Shown here: one piece after another, positions 43,660 through 51,693 of the stretch
How the letters are laid out: every line of letters begins with the position of its first letter
Position numbering within the stretch: the stretch's first letter is position 1
DNA from: an uncultured Treponema sp.
GTDB lineage: Bacteria > Spirochaetota > Spirochaetia > Treponematales > Treponemataceae
Assembly: GCA_934667505.1 (NCBI GenBank)
Contig: CAKULY010000003.1
Span: 55,981-119,980, forward strand
Length of the DNA: 64,000 nt
Direction: 5' to 3'
Translations under genes and position numbers: made by a program
Notes under the pieces: generated by a model
What the model saw: only the letters and a program-made list of their open reading frames with translations
What the model was told of the DNA's origin: nothing
Databases searched by the model: none

Positions 43660-44736
43660 TTATTTATATTCTATTGTAAATTTTTCGTCTTTTGCCGCAA
43701 TCATATTTGAAGAAGAGTAAATAATCTTTAAATCTCCATCTTTTGATTCGCAAAGGAATGGACATTTATTAAACTTTTCTAGGGATGTTCCATTTACAAA
43801 GATTTTTGCAGTCTCTGCACTTTCTCCAGAAGCTAGTTTGATTGCAATTATTTCGCCTTCGTAAATTGGAGTTTCATCTGAAACAACATCTTCTGTTTTA
43901 GATACATAATCCCCTGTCTTAGAATCTGATGTTCTGTAATAGCAGGTTTTTGAAACTTTCAAGTCAGAGCCAAAAGAAACTGTTGTAGATTTAGGTTCTT
44001 TTGTAAGGAACTTAAAGTTAATGTCTTTTCCGTTTGCGTCCGCAAGGTTTACCTGATAGTATCTTTTTTGAAGAGCAGTGCTTGGATAATAGACTTCTGT
44101 TGTTCCGCCGTCTAGTGAATATCCGTAAATATAAGTTTTTGTGCCGCTAGTCCAATCTGAAGAAATTTTTTCTTCCTTTAGGTTGAAATATAGTGTTGAA
44201 AGATTGTCGCTTTCTGTAACAGTTTTACCGCTTGATATAATGCCTGAAGAAGACCATGAGCTTGTTTGGCATATAACATAATCTGTGTCATAAGTAACTT
44301 TTGCGGAATACAAATTTCTTTCTTCAAATTCTATTGAATAAATGTATTTTCCTTCCTGCTCAATACATTCGTTTTTTGTTATTGCTGAAACTTGGAACGA
44401 TTTTCTGTCTTTTTTGTCAGTTCCTTCGTCTTTTGTACCGTTAATCTTCCAGTAGTCAAGGGTCTTTCCTTCTGTAAAGTTTTTAGCTTTTACATTTAAT
44501 GTTTCCCACGCTTTTACGGTGCTGTTATTTTTTACAGCTTCTGCATCAATGAATCCTTTTGTAACTTCAATTTTAGATTCATCAAAAAGAACTGTGATTA
44601 CGTAATCTTCCCCCTTTGGAGCTTTTGGGGAATCATTGTCGTCATCCATATTGCAAGAAACAAATATGCTTGCAAGTATAAATGCTAGAACAACCTTGCC
44701 CCCCCCCTGTAAAATTTGCCTTATTTTCAATTTCAT
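43660..44736 (-). CDS. Lipoprotein with poly-G tract in its signal peptide coding region
   Basis: A 358-residue lipoprotein. The ATG at 44736 follows GGAGG; an upstream in-frame start at 44802 lacks an SD. Signal peptide residues 1-27 lead to a lipobox FVSC (Cys28). Gly11-13 are encoded by a run of nine G, so a one-base slip would shift the frame before export. The mature part is beta-rich with DYWKINGTKDEG (bacterial repeat-like) and two Ser/Thr-rich domains; no family is recognised. It is divergent from a cytoplasmic amylase gene, so a glucan-binding role is possible but unproven. Confidence 0.8.
   Translation of the reverse strand: MKLKIRQILQGGGKVVLAFILASIFVSCNMDDDNDSPKAPKGEDYVITVLFDESKIEVTKGFIDAEAVKNNSTVKAWETLNVKAKNFTEGKTLDYWKINGTKDEGTDKKDRKSFQVSAITKNECIEQEGKYIYSIEFEERNLYSAKVTYDTDYVICQTSSWSSSGIISSGKTVTESDNLSTLYFNLKEEKISSDWTSGTKTYIYGYSLDGGTTEVYYPSTALQKRYYQVNLADANGKDINFKFLTKEPKSTTVSFGSDLKVSKTCYYRTSDSKTGDYVSKTEDVVSDETPIYEGEIIAIKLASGESAETAKIFVNGTSLEKFNKCPFLCESKDGDLKIIYSSSNMIAAKDEKFTIEYK
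44699..44707. repeat. Poly-C/G tract, 9 nt, inside a coding region
   Basis: Nine C on the plus strand, read as nine G in the lipoprotein gene (CAG GGG GGG GGC). In treponemes G tracts of this length are known to vary; here a change would switch the lipoprotein off. Confidence 0.8.
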
Positions 44737-44770
44737 TATTTTACCTCCAATAAAAAATTGAATAAGTGAC

Positions 44771-44800
44771 CTAAGTTTTGAGTTTTTAGAAAAACTTACC
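44771..44800. repeat. Possible R1 end fragment
   Basis: CTAAGTTTTGAGTTTTTAGAAAAAC-like sequence resembles one R1 end only. It lies in the divergent region between the lipoprotein and amylase genes. Confidence 0.35.
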
Positions 44801-44845
44801 ATTTCGACTATATTGTAAAAAGTTTAAAAAGGCAAATAAAAAATA

Positions 44846-44898
44846 TTGACAAAATATATACCAATCGGTATATTGTTTTATATACCATTTGGTATATA
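44846..44898 (+). promoter_or_regulatory. Amylase promoter with two operator palindromes
   Basis: TTGACA (44846-44851), 17 bp, TATATT (44869-44874). TATATACCAATCGGTATAT (44855-44873) covers the spacer and -10; TATATACCATTTGGTATATA (44879-44898) covers the start region. Both share TATACCA/TGGTATA or CGGTATA half-sites, typical of a dimeric repressor such as TetR or LacI family. No such regulator gene is in the window. Confidence 0.82.
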
Positions 44899-44930
44899 AG
44901 TTTGAGCTACATAATATTTTAGAGGTTTTT

Positions 44931-46307
44931 ATGAAAGATACAATTTTTGATTCAGTTTTCTACCATATATATCCGCTTGGAATGTGCGGCTGTGCAAAAC
45001 GCAATGACTTTTCATGTCCTGCAGGCAGCGCTTTTTCTGCTTTGGAAGAACAGCTTCCGCGTATTCGCGAGCTTGGATGCAATGCCCTTTACGTTGGACC
45101 TCTTTTTGAAAGCTCATCTCACGGTTACGACACCGTTGACTATTACCATGTTGACAGGCGGCTTGGCAACAACGAGTCTTTTAAACATTTTTGCAATGCA
45201 GCTCACGAAATGGGTTTTAAAGTCGTGCTTGATGCTGTTTTTAATCACACAGGCCGGGATTTTTTTGCTTTTAAAGATATTCAGTCGAACGGAAGCGCAT
45301 CCCGCTATTGTTCTTGGTATAAGAATTTGAACTTCGGGCAAAGAAGCTGCTATGGCGACAATTTTGACTACGAAGGCTGGGCTGGCTGCAAAGACCTTGT
45401 AAAGCTAAACGGTGAATGTGGGCAAGTTCAAGAACATTTGTTCGGGGCAGTAAAGTTTTGGATTGAAGAATTCAAAATCGACGGACTTAGGCTTGACGCA
45501 GCGGATGTGCTTAGCGCAAATTTTATGGAAAATCTCAGCAAATTTTGCGCTTCCATAAAGCAGGATTTTTGGCTTTTGGGCGAAGTTGTTCACGGCGACT
45601 ATAACAATTGGGTTCGTCCTTCAAGATTGCACAGCGTTACAAACTACGAATGTTACAAAGGATTGTGGTCAAGCTTTAATAGCCGCAATTTTTTTGAAAT
45701 CGCTTACAGTTTGAATCGACAGTTTGGAAATTCTGGAATCTACAAGTTTATGCCGCTCTACAATTTTGTGGAAAATCACGATGTGGACAGAGTCGCTTCT
45801 GTTCTTTCTGATTCAAGATGGCTTTTTCCGCTTTACGGACTTTTGTTTGCAATGCCAGGCGTTCCTTCTATTTATTACGGCGGTGAGTATGGCTTGCGTG
45901 GAAAAAGAAATAATTCTGGCGATGAGCAATTGCGCCCATCATTTGGCTCTTCTTCTAATTTGGACGGAAAATGCCGTGTTCCAGATTTTGCAAAACCTGA
46001 TGTGGATTCCCTTGCGCTTGCAAAAGCGATTCAAAAGTTCGCGTCAATCCGTTTGCGCTTTGATGCGCTAAAAAAAGGAAGTTACAGCCAAATTTTTGTT
46101 AGCAGCTGCCAGTTCGTTTTTGAAAGAGAATTTTACGGTCAAAGAATAATCGTTGCCGTCAATTGCGAAGATAAGCCTGCTTGCGTCTGCTTAAGAAACG
46201 CAGTTCATCGTTCTTGTGAAGATGTTTTAAATGGCGGCATCTTTTGTGAAAACGACTTAAACCGCCTTGAAATTCCTGCAAACTGGCTTAGAATTTTGAA
46301 ATGTTAG
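44931..46307 (+). CDS. Cytoplasmic GH13 alpha-amylase / maltodextrin hydrolase
   Basis: A 458-residue enzyme without signal peptide, so it acts on imported maltodextrin. GH13 motifs are DAVFNHT (101-107), GLRLDAADV with nucleophile Asp189, GEVVHGD with Glu218 and VENHDVDRV with Asp284. It starts MKDTIFDSVFYHIYPLGMCG, similar to neopullulanase- or maltodextrinase-like members (GH13_20-type). The ATG at 44931 follows GAGG; an upstream in-frame GTG or TTG lies in the operator and is not likely. It is under a repressor-type promoter. Sequence alone does not fix substrate. Confidence 0.92.
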   Translation: MKDTIFDSVFYHIYPLGMCGCAKRNDFSCPAGSAFSALEEQLPRIRELGCNALYVGPLFESSSHGYDTVDYYHVDRRLGNNESFKHFCNAAHEMGFKVVLDAVFNHTGRDFFAFKDIQSNGSASRYCSWYKNLNFGQRSCYGDNFDYEGWAGCKDLVKLNGECGQVQEHLFGAVKFWIEEFKIDGLRLDAADVLSANFMENLSKFCASIKQDFWLLGEVVHGDYNNWVRPSRLHSVTNYECYKGLWSSFNSRNFFEIAYSLNRQFGNSGIYKFMPLYNFVENHDVDRVASVLSDSRWLFPLYGLLFAMPGVPSIYYGGEYGLRGKRNNSGDEQLRPSFGSSSNLDGKCRVPDFAKPDVDSLALAKAIQKFASIRLRFDALKKGSYSQIFVSSCQFVFEREFYGQRIIVAVNCEDKPACVCLRNAVHRSCEDVLNGGIFCENDLNRLEIPANWLRILKC

Positions 46308-46314
46308 ACATATC

Positions 46315-46398
46315 ATGGGGGGGGGTGAAATTGAATGTTTATATAACTCCCTTGAAAAAGTGCATAAAAGTCTTGAAAACTCCATTGAAAAAGTGTAG
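46315..46398 (+). other. Possible short upstream ORF containing a 9-G tract
   Basis: ATG at 46315 runs straight into the nine-G tract (46317-46325) and stays open for 27 codons (MGGGEIECLYNSLEKV, then HKSLENSIEKV). No SD precedes it. One extra G would end it after four codons. It may be a leader peptide or only chance. Confidence 0.3.
46317..46325. repeat. Poly-G tract, 9 nt, upstream of the AAA ATPase gene
   Basis: Nine G, 10 nt after the amylase stop and about 120 nt before the ATPase start. A TATATA or TATAAC box lies 15-17 nt downstream, so length change could alter promoter spacing. Confidence 0.75.
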
Positions 46399-46430
46399 TC
46401 TAGCTAAGAAAAGTCGCTTGAAAAAGTGCA
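46352..46430 (+). repeat. Three 33-bp-spaced copies of TTGAAAAAGTG[C/T]A
   Basis: Copies start at 46352, 46385 and 46418, exactly 33 bp apart; a half copy (TTGAAAAC) is at 46373. They fill the leader of the AAA ATPase gene, as a degenerate 33-bp tandem repeat. Confidence 0.8.
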
Positions 46431-46445
46431 AGACTGGAGATGTAT

Positions 46446-47780
46446 ATGTTTAAACGAAAAATAATGGCTGAGTTTGAAGCCTGGAAAAAATCAAGCGGCA
46501 GAAAAAAAGCTCTTGTGGTAAAAGGTCTCCGTCAGGTTGGAAAAACTTACAGCGTAAGAGAATTTGCCAAAGCAAATTATGAAAATATCGTATATGTAAA
46601 TTTCAAGGAAAACGAAACTGCCAAAAAGATTTTTGATGCAGACCTGAATGTAAACAGAATTATCATAGATTTGTCTGCACTGATTCCTGGTTCACATTTT
46701 GTTGAAGGTAAAACTGTAATTATTTTTGATGAAATCCAGGAATGTGCAAACGCCCGTTCGAGTATTAAACCATTTTGTGAAGACGGACGCTTCGACATTA
46801 TTGCTACAGGTTCTCTGTTAGGAATCAAGGGATACAACAAGAAGAAAAGCAAAGGAGTTCCTACTGGCTTTGAGCGCATTGTTTATATGAAGCCTATGGA
46901 TTTTGAGGAGTTTCTTTGGGCAAAAAAAATCAGTTTAGATGTTATTAAATATCTTCGTGAATGTTATAAGAATAAAACTCCTGTAAGTGACGCTACCCAT
47001 CAGACCATGATCCGTTATTTTAAAGAATACATCTGTGTTGGAGGTCTTCCATATATTGTAGACCAGTTTATTAATACAAATGATATGAATGTAGTCTGGC
47101 AGGAGCAGCACGACATTATTGAAGAATATAGAGATGATTTTGGTAAGCATCTTGATGAAAATGAAAACGAGGAAATTGACCTTACTCTTCTTGCCAGAAT
47201 AAACAGGGTATTTGAATCAATTCCGGCTCAGCTGGCAAAGGAAAATAAGAAGTTTGTTTTCTCTGCTCTGGAGAAGAAAGGCCGCTCAGAAAACTATCTT
47301 CCTGCTATACAATGGCTGTGCGATTTTGGAATCATCACTCTTTGTTATAATCTTAATAATATTACAGAGCCACTTGAAGGAAATAAGATTGATAATATCT
47401 TTAAGATTTACATGCAGGATTCCGGTCTTCTTGTTTCGATGCTTGATCGTGATTGTGCTTCAAAGATTCTTTCAGGGGAACTTGGCTGTTATAAGGGTGC
47501 AATTTTTGAAAATATAATAGCGGACTGTTTTTCTAAGCAGAATAGGAAGCTTTATTATTTCCATAAAGATTCCGGGCTTGAAATTGATTTTGTCTCAAAG
47601 ATTAATAATGACATTTCTCTTATTGAGGTTAAAGCTACGACAGGAAATACAAAATCAGCAAAAACAGTTTTAAATAGTTCCAAGTATGATGTAAATGTCT
47701 GTTACAAGCTTTCTGAAAATAATTTTGGAGTTGCAGAAAACATAATAACAATACCTTATTACATGGCTTTCCTTTTGTAA
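46446..47780 (+). CDS. AAA (AAA_14) ATPase with DUF4143
   Basis: A 445-residue protein. Walker A is GLRQVGKT, Walker B is VIIFDEIQEC, and TGSLLG is the sensor region. The C-terminal DUF4143 domain shows GAIFENIIADCF and DFVSKINNDISLIEVKAT, a nuclease-like EVK motif. The ATG at 46446 fits the SD GGAG better than the ATG two codons upstream. The gene is more AT-rich and in different codon style than its neighbours. Such genes are widely spread in gut bacteria and often transferred; cellular role is unknown. Confidence 0.9.
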   Translation: MFKRKIMAEFEAWKKSSGRKKALVVKGLRQVGKTYSVREFAKANYENIVYVNFKENETAKKIFDADLNVNRIIIDLSALIPGSHFVEGKTVIIFDEIQECANARSSIKPFCEDGRFDIIATGSLLGIKGYNKKKSKGVPTGFERIVYMKPMDFEEFLWAKKISLDVIKYLRECYKNKTPVSDATHQTMIRYFKEYICVGGLPYIVDQFINTNDMNVVWQEQHDIIEEYRDDFGKHLDENENEEIDLTLLARINRVFESIPAQLAKENKKFVFSALEKKGRSENYLPAIQWLCDFGIITLCYNLNNITEPLEGNKIDNIFKIYMQDSGLLVSMLDRDCASKILSGELGCYKGAIFENIIADCFSKQNRKLYYFHKDSGLEIDFVSKINNDISLIEVKATTGNTKSAKTVLNSSKYDVNVCYKLSENNFGVAENIITIPYYMAFLL

Positions 47781-48152
47781 TGATTAACTTTCAAGTTTGA
47801 ATCGTTCATATCTAGAAACTTTGTATCTGAGAAAGAAGAATCAACAGCAAAAATCGTAGAGATTTATAAATAGTCTGAAACAATTGTTACATTTATATGA
47901 AAAAAAACAAAACATCAAAAAATAAATATTAATGCTTTTTTCCATTTTACGTGCTATTATACAAGTTACAATAAAATATTTTTATTTTATGAAGGTAAGA
48001 TAAAAGCAGCCGAAAATGGCGTCTGTTTTTATCTTAAAAAGTTTGCGTTGCAAACTTTCTTATCATCTGTTGTTTCTCACTTTGTTGCGAAACAACTTAA
48101 AAAGTCAATCCTAAAACTGAAGTTTTATTCTTGACTTTTTATGGGAGGAATT
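47781..48152. other. Gene-free 372-bp stretch with several hairpins
   Basis: It contains AAGATAAAA/TTTTATCTT arms (about 47995-48035), the small palindrome GTTTGCGTTGCAAAC (48041-48055), TTGTTTC/GAAACAA arms (about 48070-48093), and AAAAAGTCAA/TTGACTTTTT arms around 48099-48140. The last 35 nt match the leader of the porin-like gene at 31065. No ORF with an SD was seen. Confidence 0.55.
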
Positions 48153-49070
48153 ATGAAAAAAAATATTTTTTTCACATTTTTTTTGTGCGTGTTTTTGTTG
48201 TCTTCTTGTTCTGGTAAAAAAAATTATATCGAAAAAACTGCAAGTTTTCTTTATGAAGATTCTGAGCCAGTAGGAAATGCTGCTCCTAGAATGATGATGG
48301 CAAAATCTGCTGCCTATTCAGCAAATGATGCTATGGAAATGGCTTCTGATTCTATTTCGATGGAAGAAACTTCAGATTCGTCGTCTGATATTCAGGAGCG
48401 AAAACTTATAAAAAATGGCAATATTTCCATTCAAATTGAAGATTTGGATTCTTCTGACAAATTAATGGAAAATTTCTGCTCTAAATTTTCAGGATATATC
48501 AGCAATTCTTATCGTGATGAATATTCTTGCACATTTACAGTAAAAGTTCCTTCCGCTAGATTTGATGAGGCAATCAGCTATGCGGGCCAGCTTGGACTTG
48601 TAAAAAGCCGAAGCATGAATGTTCAAGATGTTAGCGAACAGTATTACGACCTTCAGACAAGAATTGAAACTAAAAAGATTCTTCAAAAAAATCTAAAAGG
48701 CTATCTTGCAAAGGCAGAAAATCTTTCTGATATTCTAAAAATTGAACGCGAATTGAATTCTGTAACTTCTGAATTGGAATCTATGGAAGGCAGAATGAAA
48801 CGGCTTTCAAACCAGATTGATTTTTCTACCATAAATATAACTCTTCGCCTTCCAGATGGAAAAACTTCTCCAGTTTTGCACAGACCTTCATTTGGCGAAA
48901 ATATTTCTGCGTTTGGAAAATCTTTGCTTAAATTCTTTGCAGGATTTTTAAAAGTAATTCTTTATGCAGTAATCTGCGGAATCCCTGTTATTGCAATTAT
49001 TTCATTGCTTTTCTGGCTTTTGTTTGGAAAAGTAGGGCTTGTTAAAAAACTTTTTAACAAGCTTAAATAG
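48153..49070 (+). CDS. DUF4349-type lipoprotein with C-terminal membrane helix
   Basis: A 305-residue protein with lipobox LSSC (Cys20 region), a Ser/Met-rich segment, and the DUF4349 core (RKLIKNGNISIQIEDLD; VKVPSARFDEAISY; SRSMNVQDVSEQYYDLQTRI). A coiled coil (KKILQKNLKGYLAKAENLSD) follows, and a strong membrane helix lies near the end (VILYAVICGIPVIAIISLLF). The SD is GGGAGG. The role is unknown, perhaps envelope-associated. Its TAG stop codon is the first three bases of an R1 repeat. Confidence 0.87.
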   Translation: MKKNIFFTFFLCVFLLSSCSGKKNYIEKTASFLYEDSEPVGNAAPRMMMAKSAAYSANDAMEMASDSISMEETSDSSSDIQERKLIKNGNISIQIEDLDSSDKLMENFCSKFSGYISNSYRDEYSCTFTVKVPSARFDEAISYAGQLGLVKSRSMNVQDVSEQYYDLQTRIETKKILQKNLKGYLAKAENLSDILKIERELNSVTSELESMEGRMKRLSNQIDFSTINITLRLPDGKTSPVLHRPSFGENISAFGKSLLKFFAGFLKVILYAVICGIPVIAIISLLFWLLFGKVGLVKKLFNKLK

Positions 49071-49272
49071 CCCAAATGTCGAGTTTTTTATAAATTATGA
49101 AAAAAATGCTTTCAACAAATTTACAATTTGTTCAGATGGTTGCACTCGCACTTCGTTTGGATTGATTTGGGTTGCTACGCAACTTAAATTATTCTTATCG
49201 CGCAAAATCTTCACAAATTGTGAATTCGTTTACGCTTTTGTTTATTTTTTCAAAAACTCGAAGTTTGGGCTA
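49068..49272. repeat. R1 repeat, long form, forward orientation (clearest copy)
   Basis: TAGCCCAAATGTCGAG at the left and CTCGAAGTTTGGGCTA at the right are inverted ends with TA at both borders. Inner arms AATTTACAATTTGT and ACAAATTGTGAATTCG pair. The core is GGGTTGCTACGCAAC. The first three bases are the stop codon of the preceding gene. Confidence 0.88.
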
Positions 49273-49334
49273 AATAAAATTGGTAAAATTTTCCACCCTG
49301 GTTTATAATGTAATGGGAAAAAAGGGGGCTTGCC

Positions 49335-49820
49335 ATGGGTGGAAAATTAACTCTTGATGTTCTTTACAACAATCGTTTTTGTCAATACGTTCACGACAAC
49401 AATCAATTCTACGACATTGTTTTTAACGATTTAATAGCCAATGTAAGAAAAGTCGGCGGCGAAGAGAATCTTATTGCAGCTGCTAATGGCGGGCATCTTT
49501 TTTACGCTGCAGAGCCATTGTACGATTACGATATTGTAACAATGAGCCTTTATGGAATCCGTTACAGCGAGTTTTTAAGCTACTTAAAAGGCGCTGACCA
49601 AAAAGATGTGGAAGAATATCTTAAAAAACTTAGGAAAGAAGCCCTTGAAGCGATTTCTTACGTTGAATTAGAATTTTATATAAAAAACAACTGCGCTTAC
49701 CGCTGCGCTCTTTTTTATGCGCTGCCTTCAAATAAAAACGGCAAATATTGTGAAAACGACATTCAAGAACTAGAAGATTACGGAATACACACAACCGACA
49801 GAATAAAAGAAGTTGTGTAA
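49335..49820 (+). CDS. Protein of unknown function
   Basis: A 161-residue cytoplasmic protein I do not recognise, starting MGGKLTLDVLYNNRFCQYV. No signal peptide or membrane helix. The N-terminal 80 residues seem alpha/beta, with later acidic helices. A TATAAT box is at 49304-49309 and a GGGGGC SD precedes the ATG. It stands alone between two repeat elements. Confidence 0.65.
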   Translation: MGGKLTLDVLYNNRFCQYVHDNNQFYDIVFNDLIANVRKVGGEENLIAAANGGHLFYAAEPLYDYDIVTMSLYGIRYSEFLSYLKGADQKDVEEYLKKLRKEALEAISYVELEFYIKNNCAYRCALFYALPSNKNGKYCENDIQELEDYGIHTTDRIKEVV

Positions 49821-49829
49821 ACGATTTTT

Positions 49830-49966
49830 TATAATTGAAAAAAATCGCTTGCGCTTTTATTAAAGGTTTATATGAGCCTTAAAAACGTCTGGTCAAAGTC
49901 TTGTGCGAAAGCGTGCCTTGACCAGACGTATTCTTCTTTCTAAAAACTCGAAAATTGGGCTGATTA
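49830..49966. repeat. R1-like shell with R3 hairpin in its centre
   Basis: The outer parts (TTTTTTATAATTG near 49827 and AAAAACTCGAAAATTGGGCT near 49942) look like R1. The centre (49885-49929) is a 12-bp stem ACGTCTGGTCAA/TTGACCAGACGT with GCGAAAGCG loop, absent from other R1 copies. It lies between converging genes and could terminate both. Confidence 0.6.
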
Positions 49967-51577
49967 GTAAACTGCAAGAATTTTTGCAAGTTTATCTTTT
50001 CCAATTATTTTCATGAACGAAGCAAGACGAGGACCTTGTTCCTTTCCAATTAAAGCTTGATACAACGCGGTGAACAATGCCTTTGCGTCAAGTCCAAGTT
50101 CTGTTGCTATGTCGTACATTGCTTGCTGGCAGTCTTTGTCGGTGGCAAAAGTTCCAACCTTTGGAACAACTTCGTCGCGGACTCTGACAACCGCTTTTTT
50201 CATTTCCTCCGAAAGTTCTGCTTTTGAGCCGTCTTCCCTTAGCGCAAAGCAAAATTCCGGAGCGCAAGAAGGAGCGCTGTTTTTTATCCAGAACCAGGCA
50301 CATTCGCAGCGGCGGCGAAGCCTTTCTTCTTGCTCCGGCTTTACATCGCCAAGCGAAGTAATTACTGCATCGATATTTCCTGAATATGTTTGAAGCAAAG
50401 TTGTAAGCATTCTGAATGTGATTTGGTAAGGCATTGTTTCAGGAATCTTGCCGTCTATTTGGCTGAGCATATAGATTCGTTTTTCCTTGTTGAGCAAGTC
50501 TTCTCTCTTTGCTTTGTCTACGCCGTATACAATTCGTTCTGTTTTGTCATAATCTTCGTAAACTTTTAAAACGTCAAGATCAAAAGAAATTGCAAATTCA
50601 GTATTTGGGCGAGTTCCTGCAAAAATGTAGCGAAGAACTTCTGCTTGGTAAACGTCAAGTGCGTCTGGAAGGGCAATTACCTTTCCTTTTGAAGAAGACA
50701 TTTTTCCTGGCACACCTTTAAGGTTTACAAAGTCGTAGCGCATTGTAATTGGCGCATCCCAGCCGTAAACCTTTTTAGAAACGAGCTTTGCTGTGTCGTA
50801 AGAACCGCCTGGACTTATGTGGTCTTTTCCGCCTGGCTCAAAAACAACTTTTTCTTCGTTCCATCTCATTGGCCAGTCTACACGCCAGCCGAGCTTTGCT
50901 CCCTTGAATGTTCTTAGGTCAACTTTTTCGCAGTTTCCACATTCGCATTTGTAGGAAAGTCCGTATTCGCCATCGTAATCGGTTATTTCTGTTGTGTCTT
51001 TGTTGCATTTTCCGCAAAAAACAGATACAGGCCAGTAAACGTCTTCTTTTTTCATTTTGTGCTGCTCATCGCGGTATTCGTTTAAACATTCTTTTATGAG
51101 CTCGCGGTTTTGCAATGCTTTTTTCATGCCTTCCGCATAGCGGTTTGCTCGGTAGCGGCTCGCCTGGTAAAGGAATTCTGGGTGGATTCCAACGCGTGGA
51201 AGCTGCTGCTCTATGTCGACTTCGTGGTGGCGCGCATAATTTTCGTTTCTTCCAGTTGTGTCTGGCACTTCTGTAATTGGGAATCTAAGGTATTTTTCCA
51301 AAATTTCAGGATTCGGCATATTCGCAGGAACTTTTCGGAATACGTCGTAGTCGTCCCAGGAATAAATGAATCTTACGTTTTTGCCCCGGTCTCTTAAAGC
51401 TCTTACAACAAGGTCTACAGTGATTATTTCTCTAAAGTTTCCTAAGTGAACGGTTCCCGAAGGTGTAATGCCGGAAGCGCAGGTGTAAAGGTCTAAATCG
51501 CCTTTTTCTGCAATTATTTTAGAAGCCATTTGATCAGCCCAATGGCATAAAAGCGGATTTCTTTGTTCGTTGCTCAT
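49964..51577 (-). CDS. lysS: Lysyl-tRNA synthetase, class I
   Basis: A 537-residue class I LysRS. The HIGH-like motif is PSGTVHLGN, and KMSSSKG is the KMSKS motif. The N-terminal LLCHWADQMASKII and YSWDDYDVFRKVP are family-typical; a Cys cluster (CGKCNKD, CECGNCEK) forms a zinc knuckle. Spirochaetes use this class in place of the common class II enzyme. The SD TGAGGA precedes the ATG; 5' UTR of about 60 nt. Confidence 0.97.
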   Translation of the reverse strand: MSNEQRNPLLCHWADQMASKIIAEKGDLDLYTCASGITPSGTVHLGNFREIITVDLVVRALRDRGKNVRFIYSWDDYDVFRKVPANMPNPEILEKYLRFPITEVPDTTGRNENYARHHEVDIEQQLPRVGIHPEFLYQASRYRANRYAEGMKKALQNRELIKECLNEYRDEQHKMKKEDVYWPVSVFCGKCNKDTTEITDYDGEYGLSYKCECGNCEKVDLRTFKGAKLGWRVDWPMRWNEEKVVFEPGGKDHISPGGSYDTAKLVSKKVYGWDAPITMRYDFVNLKGVPGKMSSSKGKVIALPDALDVYQAEVLRYIFAGTRPNTEFAISFDLDVLKVYEDYDKTERIVYGVDKAKREDLLNKEKRIYMLSQIDGKIPETMPYQITFRMLTTLLQTYSGNIDAVITSLGDVKPEQEERLRRRCECAWFWIKNSAPSCAPEFCFALREDGSKAELSEEMKKAVVRVRDEVVPKVGTFATDKDCQQAMYDIATELGLDAKALFTALYQALIGKEQGPRLASFMKIIGKDKLAKILAVY

Positions 51578-51643
51578 AAAGTCCTCAAATTTTTTAAGTC
51601 TGGATAGAAAAAATTGAAATCAAGATATTTCTGTTATAAAAAG

Positions 51644-51672
51644 ATTATAGCGAAATAATGCACTTAGGGCAA
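51644..51672 (-). promoter_or_regulatory. lysS promoter
   Basis: On the minus strand, TTGCCC (51667-51672), 17 bp, TATAAT (51644-51649). Confidence 0.55.
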
Positions 51673-51693
51673 TTAAGCGTAATATTTAACTAG

